This document shows positions 1 to 8,461 of a stretch of DNA of 57,652 nucleotides, in pieces (the first letter of the stretch is position 1; the number at the start of each line of letters is the position of its first letter). Origin of the DNA: Sedimentisphaerales bacterium (GTDB lineage Bacteria > Planctomycetota > Phycisphaerae > Sedimentisphaerales > Anaerobacaceae). Made by a program: the position numbers and the translations under genes. The stretch spans positions 1-57,652 of the forward strand of contig JAFGLV010000074.1 of NCBI GenBank assembly GCA_016927855.1, written 5' to 3'. A model generated the notes under the pieces. It did no database searches. It saw nothing but the letters and a program-made list of their open reading frames with translations, and was not told the origin of the DNA.

Positions 1-275
1 CCAGCCCTATCCCGCTATCCCGTGTCTTGAATGCAGCCGCCAGCCGGATTCACCACCCCCGATGAAATATGCGGGCTAGACCCACGCTCGCTTGCGTCCG
101 GCAGGCCCGCCCGCCAAGTCCCATAAGCACTGAGGCACCCAAAGCCGCAGGCGTTCTCGCTGCGCCAACCGCCTGTGATTTGGCTCTGCACGCCGCGAGC
201 AAAAGTCGCGGCCCCGTCTGGCCGAATTCCTCTGACGGTCTTTTAACGCCACGCAAGAGTGAAGGAGTCAGCCCG

Positions 276-746
276 ATGGAAATGTACGACGCCATGTTCT
301 CGGCCAGTTTCGCTCTCAACGAGCGGATCGCCAGTGCAGTCTTCGAGGTGCTGCCGGAATGCGCTCCCTTGGTGGCGATCGTGGACCGCGATGGCAATTG
401 CTGGCCGAGTGATTCCGAAGCGTTCGAGAAACTCAACCTCAGTGAGACCCTTCTCAGTGACCTGCGAGCCCAGGTGGACGACGGGGTCGAGCCGGCTACC
501 GCACAGGTTGGCGACGCGGCCGTGACCATGGTGCAACTGTCCACCGAGCACACGAACTGCGGCTACCTGGTCTTGGCGATTGGCCGCGCCGGCTCCGATT
601 CGATTCCCGCCGGGCTCGGCGCCATCGAAACGATTGTCGCGTTGATCGCCTTGGCGGCACGCCTGGTTGAGAAAGAAAGCCTGCTCGGTGAGGCACAGAT
701 CAAGTGCTACAGCGTCTATGGGACGGCCCAAGCGCCGGCGAACTAA
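276..746 (+). CDS. Hypothetical protein, possible GAF/PAS-like sensor domain
   Basis: 156-aa protein starting at ATG 276 behind a clear AAGGAG ribosome site (262-267). An in-frame opening extends upstream, but its translation is low-quality and has no ribosome site. The protein is acidic and alternates helix and strand; the segment around residues 25-45 (PLVAIVDRDGNCWPSD) looks like the first strands of a PAS or GAF fold, and the C-terminal part is a long hydrophobic helix followed by a charged helix. No catalytic motif is visible. It precedes a gene with its own promoter, so it may be monocistronic. The family is not recognised; a small-molecule or redox sensor module is only a guess. Confidence 0.6.
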   Translation: MEMYDAMFSASFALNERIASAVFEVLPECAPLVAIVDRDGNCWPSDSEAFEKLNLSETLLSDLRAQVDDGVEPATAQVGDAAVTMVQLSTEHTNCGYLVLAIGRAGSDSIPAGLGAIETIVALIALAARLVEKESLLGEAQIKCYSVYGTAQAPAN

Positions 747-832
747 CTGAGCGCTCTTGACGTACACCCGCCGTGGGCGCCATCGGAGCTGTGACATATT
801 CCTGCGGTTCGGTCTGTCCTGCCGTTTTCGGA

Positions 833-861
833 TTGCGTCGGTTGGTCGGCGCCCCTATAAT
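833..861 (+). promoter_or_regulatory. Sigma-70-type promoter of the GH10-like gene
   Basis: TTGCGT at 833-838 and a perfect TATAAT at 856-861 are separated by 17 bp. Initiation near 868 would leave a leader of about 70 nt before the GTG start at 936. Confidence 0.65.
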
Positions 862-935
862 GCCTGCGACAGTGCCCGCTGCAGGTCAGCGAGTCGAGTG
901 GCAGCTTTTGAACCGATAGAATCAGGACGTCTGGC

Positions 936-2411
936 GTGAAATTCCAGGTCTTCCAGCGCGGTGACGCAGTGGAGGGATTCAACCTGTGCGGAGCCTACAT
1001 GTTCGGCACCGACGGCATCAGCATTCGCCGCGCCAGGATCGAATTCAAAGATGGGTGCATCGACTGCACCAGACCGAACCTGGAGACGGCCGGGCTGGCG
1101 TTACTCTGGCCGATCGACAGCTTCGGCAAGATCCTTCTGCCCACGACCTGCGTTCCCGAGCGAAAGCGACCCTACAACCTGAACGTCGAGATCGCCCGCG
1201 CCAAGCTCATGCAGATCACGAATCGACGCGAGGACTGGTCCTTCTTCGACAATGTCGAGGGCATGGAAGACATTGCCAAGAAATCGCAAGACCTTTTCAT
1301 CGACGCCATTCAGGATCTCAATGAGCCGCGCAGAGCCTCCGGCCTGGCGGATGAATCTCTCAGAGAAGCGATGGTGTACTCGGAGAAACTGGCTGTTCGG
1401 CAAGGCAAGTCGCTCTTTGACAAGCGGCGCCGCAGTCACGGCTTTGGCCGGGGTTGTCTGGGCTGCCGCATCGACCCGACCCTCATGGCCAAGTCCGGCT
1501 ATGTCGAGAGAGTGCTGGAATCGTTCGCGTCGGTGACGGTCCCGATCAACTGGGCGAAGGTCGAGCCTCGCCAGGGACACTTTGATTTCTCCGAGGTGGA
1601 TCACTGCCTGACCCTGTTGGGACGTCGCAAAATCGTGGTCAGTGCAGGCCCTCTGCTGCGTTTTTCCCGGGAGAATCTACCCGATTGGCTGTTGCGCGCG
1701 GGTGTCGGGTTCGAGCGGATTCGTGAATTGGCGTATCAGTTTGTCTCCAAGGTCGTGGCGCGCTACGCCGGAGTCGTGCATCGCTGGTACGCGATCAGCG
1801 GCCTGAACGCGTTCAACCAGTTCAATTTCAGCTTCGAGCAAATTCTGGAGATGACTCGGGCGGCGAACATGGCTGTCCGTGCCGCGGGCAGCCGAGCCGT
1901 GCGGATCATCGAAGTCAGCAGTCCCTGGGGCGAGTACTACGCCACCGTCTCCAACAGCATACCACCCTTCGTCTACATGGACATGGTGGTGCAGAGCGGG
2001 ACCAGCTTCGACGCCTTTGCGCTGCAAATGCGGTTCGGCAAAGATGAAACCGGCCTGCACCTGAGAGACATGCTGCAAATCTCCTCGCTCCTGGACTGCT
2101 TCGCGCCGATCGCCAAGCCGCTGCACATCACGGATGTGGAAGTCCCCAGTGAGCCCGGCAAGGGGCCCTTCGACGGCGAGGTGGCGGGCCTCTGGCATCG
2201 CGCGTGGGACCGGACGCGACAGAGTCAGTGGTTGGAGCGATTCTACAAAATCGCCTTGAGCAAGCCGTTTGTGGAAGCGGTCAACTATGGCGAACTCGCC
2301 GACGGTGACACCGGCACGATCGCCAACGGCGGCCTGCTAACGGGCCAGTTGGAGCCGAAGGAGTCGTTCGAGACGCTCAAGCGGCTCTACGCCACCATGT
2401 TCAAGCGGTAG
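936..2411 (+). CDS. GH10-like TIM-barrel protein with altered catalytic sites
   Basis: 491 aa from GTG 936. Residues 1-170 form a beta-rich N-terminal module, and residues 175-490 resemble a family 10 glycoside hydrolase (xylanase) barrel: the strand/helix hallmark INWAKVEPRQGHFDF lies near residue 204 and matches the usual W-x-x-x-E-P-x-x-G-x-F-x-F signature. At the acid/base position, where GH10 enzymes carry W-D-V-V-N-E, this protein reads WYAISGLNA (about 283). At the nucleophile position (usual S/T-E-L/I-D) it reads HITDVEV (about 397). Both catalytic glutamates therefore look lost or shifted. No signal peptide is evident. It may bind rather than cleave polysaccharide, or be a divergent enzyme. 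Fold call is fairly confident; function is open. Confidence 0.7.
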   Translation: MKFQVFQRGDAVEGFNLCGAYMFGTDGISIRRARIEFKDGCIDCTRPNLETAGLALLWPIDSFGKILLPTTCVPERKRPYNLNVEIARAKLMQITNRREDWSFFDNVEGMEDIAKKSQDLFIDAIQDLNEPRRASGLADESLREAMVYSEKLAVRQGKSLFDKRRRSHGFGRGCLGCRIDPTLMAKSGYVERVLESFASVTVPINWAKVEPRQGHFDFSEVDHCLTLLGRRKIVVSAGPLLRFSRENLPDWLLRAGVGFERIRELAYQFVSKVVARYAGVVHRWYAISGLNAFNQFNFSFEQILEMTRAANMAVRAAGSRAVRIIEVSSPWGEYYATVSNSIPPFVYMDMVVQSGTSFDAFALQMRFGKDETGLHLRDMLQISSLLDCFAPIAKPLHITDVEVPSEPGKGPFDGEVAGLWHRAWDRTRQSQWLERFYKIALSKPFVEAVNYGELADGDTGTIANGGLLTGQLEPKESFETLKRLYATMFKR

Positions 2412-2445
2412 AGTTCGCGTGCCTATGTGTTGGCGCGGGCGCACC

Positions 2446-2880
2446 ATGATACCGACCCGAGTGACAACGAACCACAGCGTCGACCGACTCGGCAGCCAAT
2501 CGCGAGGGTTCATCGTTGGCATGGGGCTGAGCGTCGCGCTGGCTGTGGGAATGGTGATCGCTGTTCTCCCTGGCGAGGATAGCGACGCATTGAGTCTATC
2601 CGGTCGCCTCAATCCGAATACCGCTACGGCGCCGAGCCTGGCTCGCCTGCCGGGCATCGGACAGGCGCGAGCCGCGGCTCTTCTCGCCTATCGCGCCCGA
2701 ATTCATGCCCAGACAGGCCGGGAACCGGTCTTCAGCGGTCTGGAGGACTTGACGCAGATACGCGGGATCGGCTCCAAGACGGTCGAGGCAATCGCCCCTT
2801 GGCTCGATTTCGACGCCTCATCGCATTCCACAGCCCAGCCCAATACGCCGCCGACATCCAGCCCGACCCCTGCGCGGTAA
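2446..2880 (+). CDS. ComEA-like helix-hairpin-helix membrane protein
   Basis: About 144 aa. One transmembrane segment (about residues 27-46, GFIVGMGLSVALAVGMVIAV) anchors a C-terminal helix-hairpin-helix pair: LARLPGIGQARAAALLAYR and LTQIRGIGSKTVEAIAPW. This matches ComEA-type DNA-binding domains, often involved in DNA uptake. The C-terminus is a Pro/Thr/Ser-rich tail. The start is uncertain: ATG 2446 is used, but an in-frame GTG at 2419 would add 9 residues, and neither has a good ribosome site. It follows the GH10-like gene by 34 bp and may share its transcript. Confidence 0.7.
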   Translation: MIPTRVTTNHSVDRLGSQSRGFIVGMGLSVALAVGMVIAVLPGEDSDALSLSGRLNPNTATAPSLARLPGIGQARAAALLAYRARIHAQTGREPVFSGLEDLTQIRGIGSKTVEAIAPWLDFDASSHSTAQPNTPPTSSPTPAR

Positions 2881-2893
2881 TCTGGGAAGGTGG

Positions 2894-2923
2894 TTGACGC
2901 CGCCGGGTATTTCCCAGTATAAT
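2894..2923 (+). promoter_or_regulatory. Sigma-70 promoter for the CotH/LTD gene
   Basis: TTGACG (2894-2899), 18-bp spacer and TATAAT (2918-2923), close to consensus. Transcription from about 2930 means the ATG at 2925 cannot be used, which supports the start at 3006 or 3009. Confidence 0.75.
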
Positions 2924-3005
2924 CATGAGAATGCGGCTTTTAGGCGGTTTAGGTACAGCCTTGCGGCTGAGGAAAAGCTCTGCACCCACAGATTCGAAAG
3001 CGAGG

Positions 3006-6000
3006 ATGATGGTGAACGCATTGTATGGATTTCCCCGGGCCATCGCCGGCGCGCTTCTCGTGCTGGCCGTTATGGCCGCGTCCGCCCAGGCTGAGGTTCC
3101 CGTGGCGATCAACGAGATTCTGGCCTCTAACACGAAGGGCGCTAGCGATCCCCAAGGCCAGCACGACGACTGGATCGAGCTGTACAACTTCGGCAACAGC
3201 GCTGTCGACGTCGGCGGCATGTATCTGACGGACGACCCCAATGAACCCCGCAAGTGGCAGATTCCCGCCGGAAACCCTGCCTCGACCACCATCCCGACGC
3301 AGGGATATCTCGTGGTCTGGGCCGACGGCGACGCGCAGGACGCGGGACTGCACGCTGACTTCAAGCTCAGCGCCAACGGTGACGAAGTCGCGCTGTTCGA
3401 CACGGACGGCGTGACTCTGATCGACCATCTGACTTTCGACCGTCAGAATCCCGACATCTCCTACGGTCGGTATCCCGACGGGGCCGACGATCTCGTGGTG
3501 ATGGTCTTCCCCACGCCCCAAACGAGCAACATCTATTTCTCCGTCGGGGTCGTTGCCGACCCAAAGTTCTCGCAGAGTCGCGGCTTCTACGAAGAGCCTT
3601 TCATGCTGGAGCTGAGCGTGGAAACGGAAGGCGCAACCATCTATTACACTCTCGACGGTCGCAACCCCTTGGATGACTCGGGGCGCTACCTCGCCGGAAC
3701 GCCCTATACCGGCCCGATCGAAATCTCGGGGACTACGTGCGTGCGAGCGGCGGCGATCCGAGGAGACTGGGTCCCCTCGTCGGTGGTGACCGCCAGCTAT
3801 ATCTTCTTGGATCAAGTCATCCATCAATCTGCGCTGCCTGAAGGATTTCCAAATAGTTGGGGCGGCCGCCCGGCAGACTATGCCATGGACCAGCGCGTGG
3901 TCCAGGACCCGGCGTATCGCGACGAGATCATAGACGATCTCAAGTCGATTCCCTCCGTTTGTCTCGTGCTCTCCAACGACGACCTCTTCGGCAGCAGGGG
4001 CATCTATGCCAATCCCAGCGCTTCGGGGGACGCGTGGGAGCGCGAGGCCTCCATGGAGTGGATCGATTCGAATACCGGCGAACAGTTCAATGTCAATGCC
4101 GGCCTGCGCATTCACGGCGGGCCGTACAGCCGTTCCGGGAACATCAAGAATGCCTTCCGCCTCATCTTCAGGGCGCAATACGGTGCTGCGCACCTGGAGT
4201 ACCCGCTCTTCCCGGATACGGAGGTCGCGGCGTTCAATATGGTCGTGCTGCGATCGATCTGGAACTACTCCTGGACGGGTCACAGCGAACCGACCGCACG
4301 AGCGGACTACCTCCGTGACGTGTTTGCACGCGACACGGTCCGGGACATGGGTCATCTCACTCCTCACGGCAGGCCGGTCAACCTGTACCTCAACGGGCTA
4401 TACTGGGGCTTGTACATCATGACCGAGAGGGTCGACGATTTCTTTGTCACCGAGCACGTGGGAGGTGATGAAGACGACTACGATATTCTCGAGGCGCCGA
4501 GTGGCATGGGCGCGAGCACCACGATGCAGATCGTCGCCGGCGGGCAAAGCGCCGTGCAGGGCTGGAATACGTTGTTTGCCTTGTCGGATGCCGATGTGGC
4601 TGGCGGGGAAGGCTATCAAGCCATCCAGGAGTACGTCGACATCCCGGCGATGATCGACTACATGTTGATGATCTACTATACCGGCAGCCGAGATGCGCCG
4701 GTATTCCTGGGCGACTCGTATACACCGCGAAACTTCTACGCCTTTCGTCAGCGAGACCCGATGAGTCCGTTCGTATTTCTGCCGTGGGACGTGGAATGGG
4801 CGTTGGAGGATCCGTATGTGAATCGGGTGAACGTGGTGGGCGTCTGGAATCCGCACTACCTGATGAGTCGGTTGTCGGCTAATGCCGACTTTCGCGTATC
4901 GCTGGCGGACCGCATCTACCGGCACTTCTTCAACGATGGCGTCCTGACGCGCGAGCAGACGACCAAGCGCTACACCGATCGTGCCGCTGAGATCTACGGA
5001 GCCATCGTAGGAGAGTCGGCCCGCTGGGGTGATGAGCCGCGACCTTCGTTGCCCTATACGAGGAGGGACTGGGAGGCTGAGGTGAATCGGTTGGTCACCC
5101 AGTATTTCTCCGGGAGAACGCAGACGGTGTTGAGTCAATTGAGGAACCGGGGTTGGTACCCGTCTTTCGACCCGCCGGACTTCAGCGTAGACAATCAGCT
5201 CCAGCACGGCGGCCACACTCCGACCGGCGCGACGCTGTCACTCAACGCCGGGGTCGGCACCGTCTGGTACACCCTGGATGGCAGCGATCCGCGCGTATGG
5301 GGCACAGCGACCAAGCCCGGCGCCCAGCACGCGCTCGTGACGGAGAACGCTCCGAAGCGCGTCCTGGTGCCTACCGGTCCCGTCGACGACGCCTGGCGCG
5401 GCGGGCCGCCTTTCGACGATTCGGGCTGGACCAGCGGCGCCGGTGGCGTCGGTTACGAAGCCAGCACCGGCTACGAGCAGTTCTTCAGCATCGACGTGCG
5501 CAACCAGATGTACGGTCGCAACGCGACCTGCTATGTCCGCATCCCGTTCCAGGTTTCCCCCGATGACCTGCCCGACTTGTCCTACCTAGCACTGAGAGCG
5601 CGGTACGACGACGGGTTTATCGCGTACATCAACGGCGCCGAGGTCGCCCGCGTGGCCTTCAACGGGACCCCTGCGTGGAATTCCTCGGCCTCTGTGAACC
5701 ATTCCGACATCGATGCGATCGCGTTCGAGACGTTCAACCTCACCAACGCGATCGATCAGTTGCGTCCCGGCCAGAACATGCTGGCCCTTCAGGCGCTGAA
5801 CGAATCCACCAGCAGCTCGGATCTGCTCTTGTCGGTCGAGTTGCTGGCGGCTGAGGGACCGGCGGCCGGCGCACCGACCGGCGTCTCACCGATGGCGATT
5901 CAGTATAGCGGACCGATAGCGCTCACTGGCAGTACCCACATAAGGGCGCGCGTGCTTAACGGCTCGACCTGGAGCGCCGTGAACGAAGCGACCTTTGCGG

Positions 6001-6512
6001 TCGGACCGGTGGCCGAGAGCCTGCGGATCAGCGAGATCATGTACCATCCCATCGAGTTGGGCCGGCCTGATGATCCCAACGCCGAGTACATCGAGCTAAC
6101 GAACGTCGGCGCCGAGACGATCAACCTCGCGCTGGTCGCGTTCACCAACGGGGTGGAGTTCACCTTCCCGGATCTCGATTTGGCGCCGGGCGAGTACGTC
6201 GTGGTGGTGCGCGACGTCGAGGCATTCCAGGCCAGGTATGGAACCGATGTCACTATCGCCGGGCAGTACGAGCGCAATCTTAGCAACGCCGGCGAGCGGA
6301 TCGAGCTGCGCGACGCGGCAGACCAGGTGATCCACGACTTCCGCTTCGAGGACGACTGGTACGATCTGACGGACGGCCTGGGCTTCTCGCTGGTGGTCAC
6401 CGATCCTGCGACCGCCGATCCGAGCGCTTACGGCGAGAAGAGCACTTGGGTGCCCAGCGCCGAAGCAGGCGGCTCACCGGGCACCGCTAATCCCATAGGG
6501 CCCAATCCTTAG
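3006..6512 (+). CDS. Secreted CotH-kinase protein with lamin-tail domains
   Basis: 1,168-aa secreted protein. A signal peptide covers about residues 1-28 (hydrophobic LLVLAVMAASAQA, cleavage before EVP). Domains in order: lamin-tail domain (about 33-170, opening INEILASNTKG), chitobiase/hexosaminidase C-terminal-type beta domain (about 183-265, YYTLDGRNP), CotH spore-coat kinase-like domain (about 315-690, with VNLYLNGLYWGLYIMTER near 458 and WDVEWALEDPY near 594), a second such beta domain (YTLDGSDPR, about 755), a sugar-binding-like beta region, and a second lamin-tail domain (about 1006-1130, LRISEIMYHP). CotH proteins are atypical surface kinases. ATG 3006 (or the adjacent ATG 3009) follows GAGG, and the promoter at 2894 excludes longer starts. 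It lies directly upstream of the VTC/DUF4956 operon, a pairing seen in other bacteria. Confidence 0.88.
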   Translation: MMVNALYGFPRAIAGALLVLAVMAASAQAEVPVAINEILASNTKGASDPQGQHDDWIELYNFGNSAVDVGGMYLTDDPNEPRKWQIPAGNPASTTIPTQGYLVVWADGDAQDAGLHADFKLSANGDEVALFDTDGVTLIDHLTFDRQNPDISYGRYPDGADDLVVMVFPTPQTSNIYFSVGVVADPKFSQSRGFYEEPFMLELSVETEGATIYYTLDGRNPLDDSGRYLAGTPYTGPIEISGTTCVRAAAIRGDWVPSSVVTASYIFLDQVIHQSALPEGFPNSWGGRPADYAMDQRVVQDPAYRDEIIDDLKSIPSVCLVLSNDDLFGSRGIYANPSASGDAWEREASMEWIDSNTGEQFNVNAGLRIHGGPYSRSGNIKNAFRLIFRAQYGAAHLEYPLFPDTEVAAFNMVVLRSIWNYSWTGHSEPTARADYLRDVFARDTVRDMGHLTPHGRPVNLYLNGLYWGLYIMTERVDDFFVTEHVGGDEDDYDILEAPSGMGASTTMQIVAGGQSAVQGWNTLFALSDADVAGGEGYQAIQEYVDIPAMIDYMLMIYYTGSRDAPVFLGDSYTPRNFYAFRQRDPMSPFVFLPWDVEWALEDPYVNRVNVVGVWNPHYLMSRLSANADFRVSLADRIYRHFFNDGVLTREQTTKRYTDRAAEIYGAIVGESARWGDEPRPSLPYTRRDWEAEVNRLVTQYFSGRTQTVLSQLRNRGWYPSFDPPDFSVDNQLQHGGHTPTGATLSLNAGVGTVWYTLDGSDPRVWGTATKPGAQHALVTENAPKRVLVPTGPVDDAWRGGPPFDDSGWTSGAGGVGYEASTGYEQFFSIDVRNQMYGRNATCYVRIPFQVSPDDLPDLSYLALRARYDDGFIAYINGAEVARVAFNGTPAWNSSASVNHSDIDAIAFETFNLTNAIDQLRPGQNMLALQALNESTSSSDLLLSVELLAAEGPAAGAPTGVSPMAIQYSGPIALTGSTHIRARVLNGSTWSAVNEATFAVGPVAESLRISEIMYHPIELGRPDDPNAEYIELTNVGAETINLALVAFTNGVEFTFPDLDLAPGEYVVVVRDVEAFQARYGTDVTIAGQYERNLSNAGERIELRDAADQVIHDFRFEDDWYDLTDGLGFSLVVTDPATADPSAYGEKSTWVPSAEAGGSPGTANPIGPNP

Positions 6513-6685
6513 CCTGCATTCCGCTGCCGACAGGCTCATCGGATGAACATTGGCCGGCGGCGGACGTCTGGGTAGTCAAGGTCGTACCGTTGGGCTCGGA
6601 CGGTGGGGACCCTGGCGGCTTTGCGAACCGCATGGTCGAACCGATCCGGGCGGCGGGCACACGCTAGCGCCTTTCCAGCAGAGTG

Positions 6686-6714
6686 TTGACGTCAAGGGGG
6701 TTCTTTGTTAAAAT
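6686..6714 (+). promoter_or_regulatory. Promoter of the VTC-DUF4956-efflux operon, with palindrome over the -35
   Basis: TTGACG (6686-6691), 17-bp spacer and TAAAAT (6709-6714). The -35 lies in the 10-bp perfect palindrome TTGACGTCAA (6686-6695), a possible operator. The leader to the ATG at 6902 would be about 180 nt; I see no known riboswitch in it. The rest of the gap (6513-6685) shows nothing recognisable. Confidence 0.65.
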
Positions 6715-6901
6715 GGACAAGGGTTTACAGCCTGAACTGACTGTTTCCCGTTCCTCACAGGGCGGTCTCGGAGGACCTGCCCGCGGCGAGGGGGTCCAAC
6801 CGGTGTGGTGCGTCCACCGGATGGGATATTACGGGACGTGGCAACAGGCTGACGGTACAGGCGCTGGCGGACCCATGGACGTGAGATGGTTTGGATAGAG
6901 A

Positions 6902-7765
6902 ATGGACGCGGCAACGAGCCAGGCAGCAAGGCAGGCGGACACCAAGGCCCTTGGACACAAGGACAAGCGCCCGGTCCACTCGTTTGCGCAGGCCAAGAAG
7001 AGCGGCGACCGCATGCTGGCCTGCCGCTACGAGCTGAAGTACCTCCTGACCGAGTCCAAAGCCGCGGCCATTCACCAGTACATCCAGCCGTTCCTGGAGT
7101 ACGACCGGTATTCGAAACTCCAGCGCGGCGGTATGTACCCCATCGTCAGCCTGTACCTGGACTCGCCGGATTTGCAGCTTTGCCGCGAGACCCTCACCGG
7201 GCGGCAGAATCGTTACAAGCTTCGTATTCGCAGCTACACCGACGAGCCGGAGTATCCGCGCTTCTTCGAAATCAAACGCCGGATCAATCGCGTCATTCTC
7301 AAGAGCCGCGCGCGCGTAACCGATGAGGATGTGCCCGCACTGTTGATGGGGCGGCCTTTGCCGCCACGTGGATACACGACGGACGAAGCGGCGTTGAATC
7401 AGTTTCAATTCTACGCCACGACGATCCATGCTGGGCCGACCGTCCTGATTCGCTACACCCGGCAGGCCTTCGAAAGTCCCTCCGAGAACCGCGTGCGAGT
7501 GACATTCGATCGCGAGTTGTGCTACAAGATCACGGACCAGCCTGAGGTCAGCCTCGGCGGCTCGGGTTGGCAACCCAGCCGGATTACGCAGGGACACGCT
7601 ATCTTGGAGATCAAATTCACCGGAGTCTACCCGGCGTGGCTGGCGCGCATGGCGGCGCATTTCAATCTGGAGGTGCGCTCGATATCGAAGTTCGCGACGT
7701 CGATGACGCAGGCCGGCGAGCTGGGTTTCTGTGGGCCGGTGCGGAGGAATGGTTGGCATGGATAA
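6902..7765 (+). CDS. VTC-domain protein (polyphosphate polymerase-like)
   Basis: 287 aa. After a charged tail of about 40 residues, the VTC tunnel fold is visible through its basic and acidic strands: RYELKYLL (about 42), YLDSPDLQLCRETLTGRQ then RYKLRIRSY (about 95-112), FFEIKRR (about 121), RVTFDREL (about 200) and ILEIKF (about 233). The tunnel Arg/Lys and metal-binding Glu residues expected of the family are present. In yeast Vtc4 this fold makes polyphosphate from ATP; bacterial members are less studied. The stop overlaps the next gene by 8 bp, so it is translationally linked to DUF4956. The start at 6902 is uncertain because the first 37 residues look poorly conserved. Confidence 0.85.
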   Translation: MDAATSQAARQADTKALGHKDKRPVHSFAQAKKSGDRMLACRYELKYLLTESKAAAIHQYIQPFLEYDRYSKLQRGGMYPIVSLYLDSPDLQLCRETLTGRQNRYKLRIRSYTDEPEYPRFFEIKRRINRVILKSRARVTDEDVPALLMGRPLPPRGYTTDEAALNQFQFYATTIHAGPTVLIRYTRQAFESPSENRVRVTFDRELCYKITDQPEVSLGGSGWQPSRITQGHAILEIKFTGVYPAWLARMAAHFNLEVRSISKFATSMTQAGELGFCGPVRRNGWHG

Positions 7766-8453
7766 ACTGTGGCAGTTGATGGAAGAGACTCCCCTCAGCG
7801 GGGGACCGTTTACGCCTCAGAGCATCCTGCTTTCGCTGCTGCTGGCGTTCGTGCTGGGCCAGGTGCTGGCGTGGGTCTACTATGCCACCCACAGCGGCCT
7901 GTCGTATTCGCGTTCTTACGTACAATCCCTGATTCTCATCACGGTGGTGGTCGCAATGGTGATGACGGTCATCGGCAACAACATCATCACCGCGGTCGGC
8001 CTGATGGGCGCGCTGGCGATCGTGCGTTTCCGCAACATCCTCAAAGACACGCGTGACATCGCCTTTATTTTCAGTGCGCTGGTGATCGGCATGGCGGCGG
8101 GTTCCCACCGCTATCTGACCGCCATCATGGGCACTGTCATTCTGAGTCTGATTGCGTTCTACCTGTTCTTCACCGATTTCGGCGCCCACGAGCCTCACAA
8201 CGGTTTCCTGCGCTTCAGCCTGCGCGGGCCGATCGGTCCCGGCCACCCGGTCCCGACGATCCTGGGACGCTTCTGCGGCAACTACACGCTGATCTCCGCC
8301 CAGGACACCGGTTTCGGCGGTCCCGCCGAGTACGCGTACCAACTGATGATTCGCAGCACGAGCCGAAACGAGGAGTTGCTGGCAGAACTCGATAAGGTCG
8401 AGGGCATTGAAAACATCAGCCTCACCATGCAGGAGAGACTGCTCGAGGTCTAG
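7758..8453 (+). CDS. DUF4956 membrane protein
   Basis: 231-aa inner-membrane protein with about four transmembrane helices in the first 140 residues and a soluble C-terminal ferredoxin-like part (residues 145-231). The central GALAIVRFRNILKDTRDIAF is the family signature. ATG 7758 is preceded by GGAGG (7743-7747); ATG 7749 would be too close to it. DUF4956 proteins are almost always encoded next to VTC-domain and CotH genes, as here. Biochemical role unknown; a polymer channel or partner of the VTC enzyme is inference. Confidence 0.88.
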   Translation: MDKLWQLMEETPLSGGPFTPQSILLSLLLAFVLGQVLAWVYYATHSGLSYSRSYVQSLILITVVVAMVMTVIGNNIITAVGLMGALAIVRFRNILKDTRDIAFIFSALVIGMAAGSHRYLTAIMGTVILSLIAFYLFFTDFGAHEPHNGFLRFSLRGPIGPGHPVPTILGRFCGNYTLISAQDTGFGGPAEYAYQLMIRSTSRNEELLAELDKVEGIENISLTMQERLLEV

Positions 8454-8461
8454 GCAGCGCG

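Noticed and set aside
2949..4367. 472-codon minus-strand open frame
   Set aside because: Shadow of the CotH/LTD gene; no domain and no ribosome site.
6683..6898. Small open frame in the leader of the VTC operon
   Set aside because: It begins upstream of the predicted transcription start and has no recognisable domain or ribosome site.
6715..6901. Riboswitch in the 180-nt leader
   Set aside because: No core of a known class (GEMM, cobalamin, SAM) could be matched by eye.
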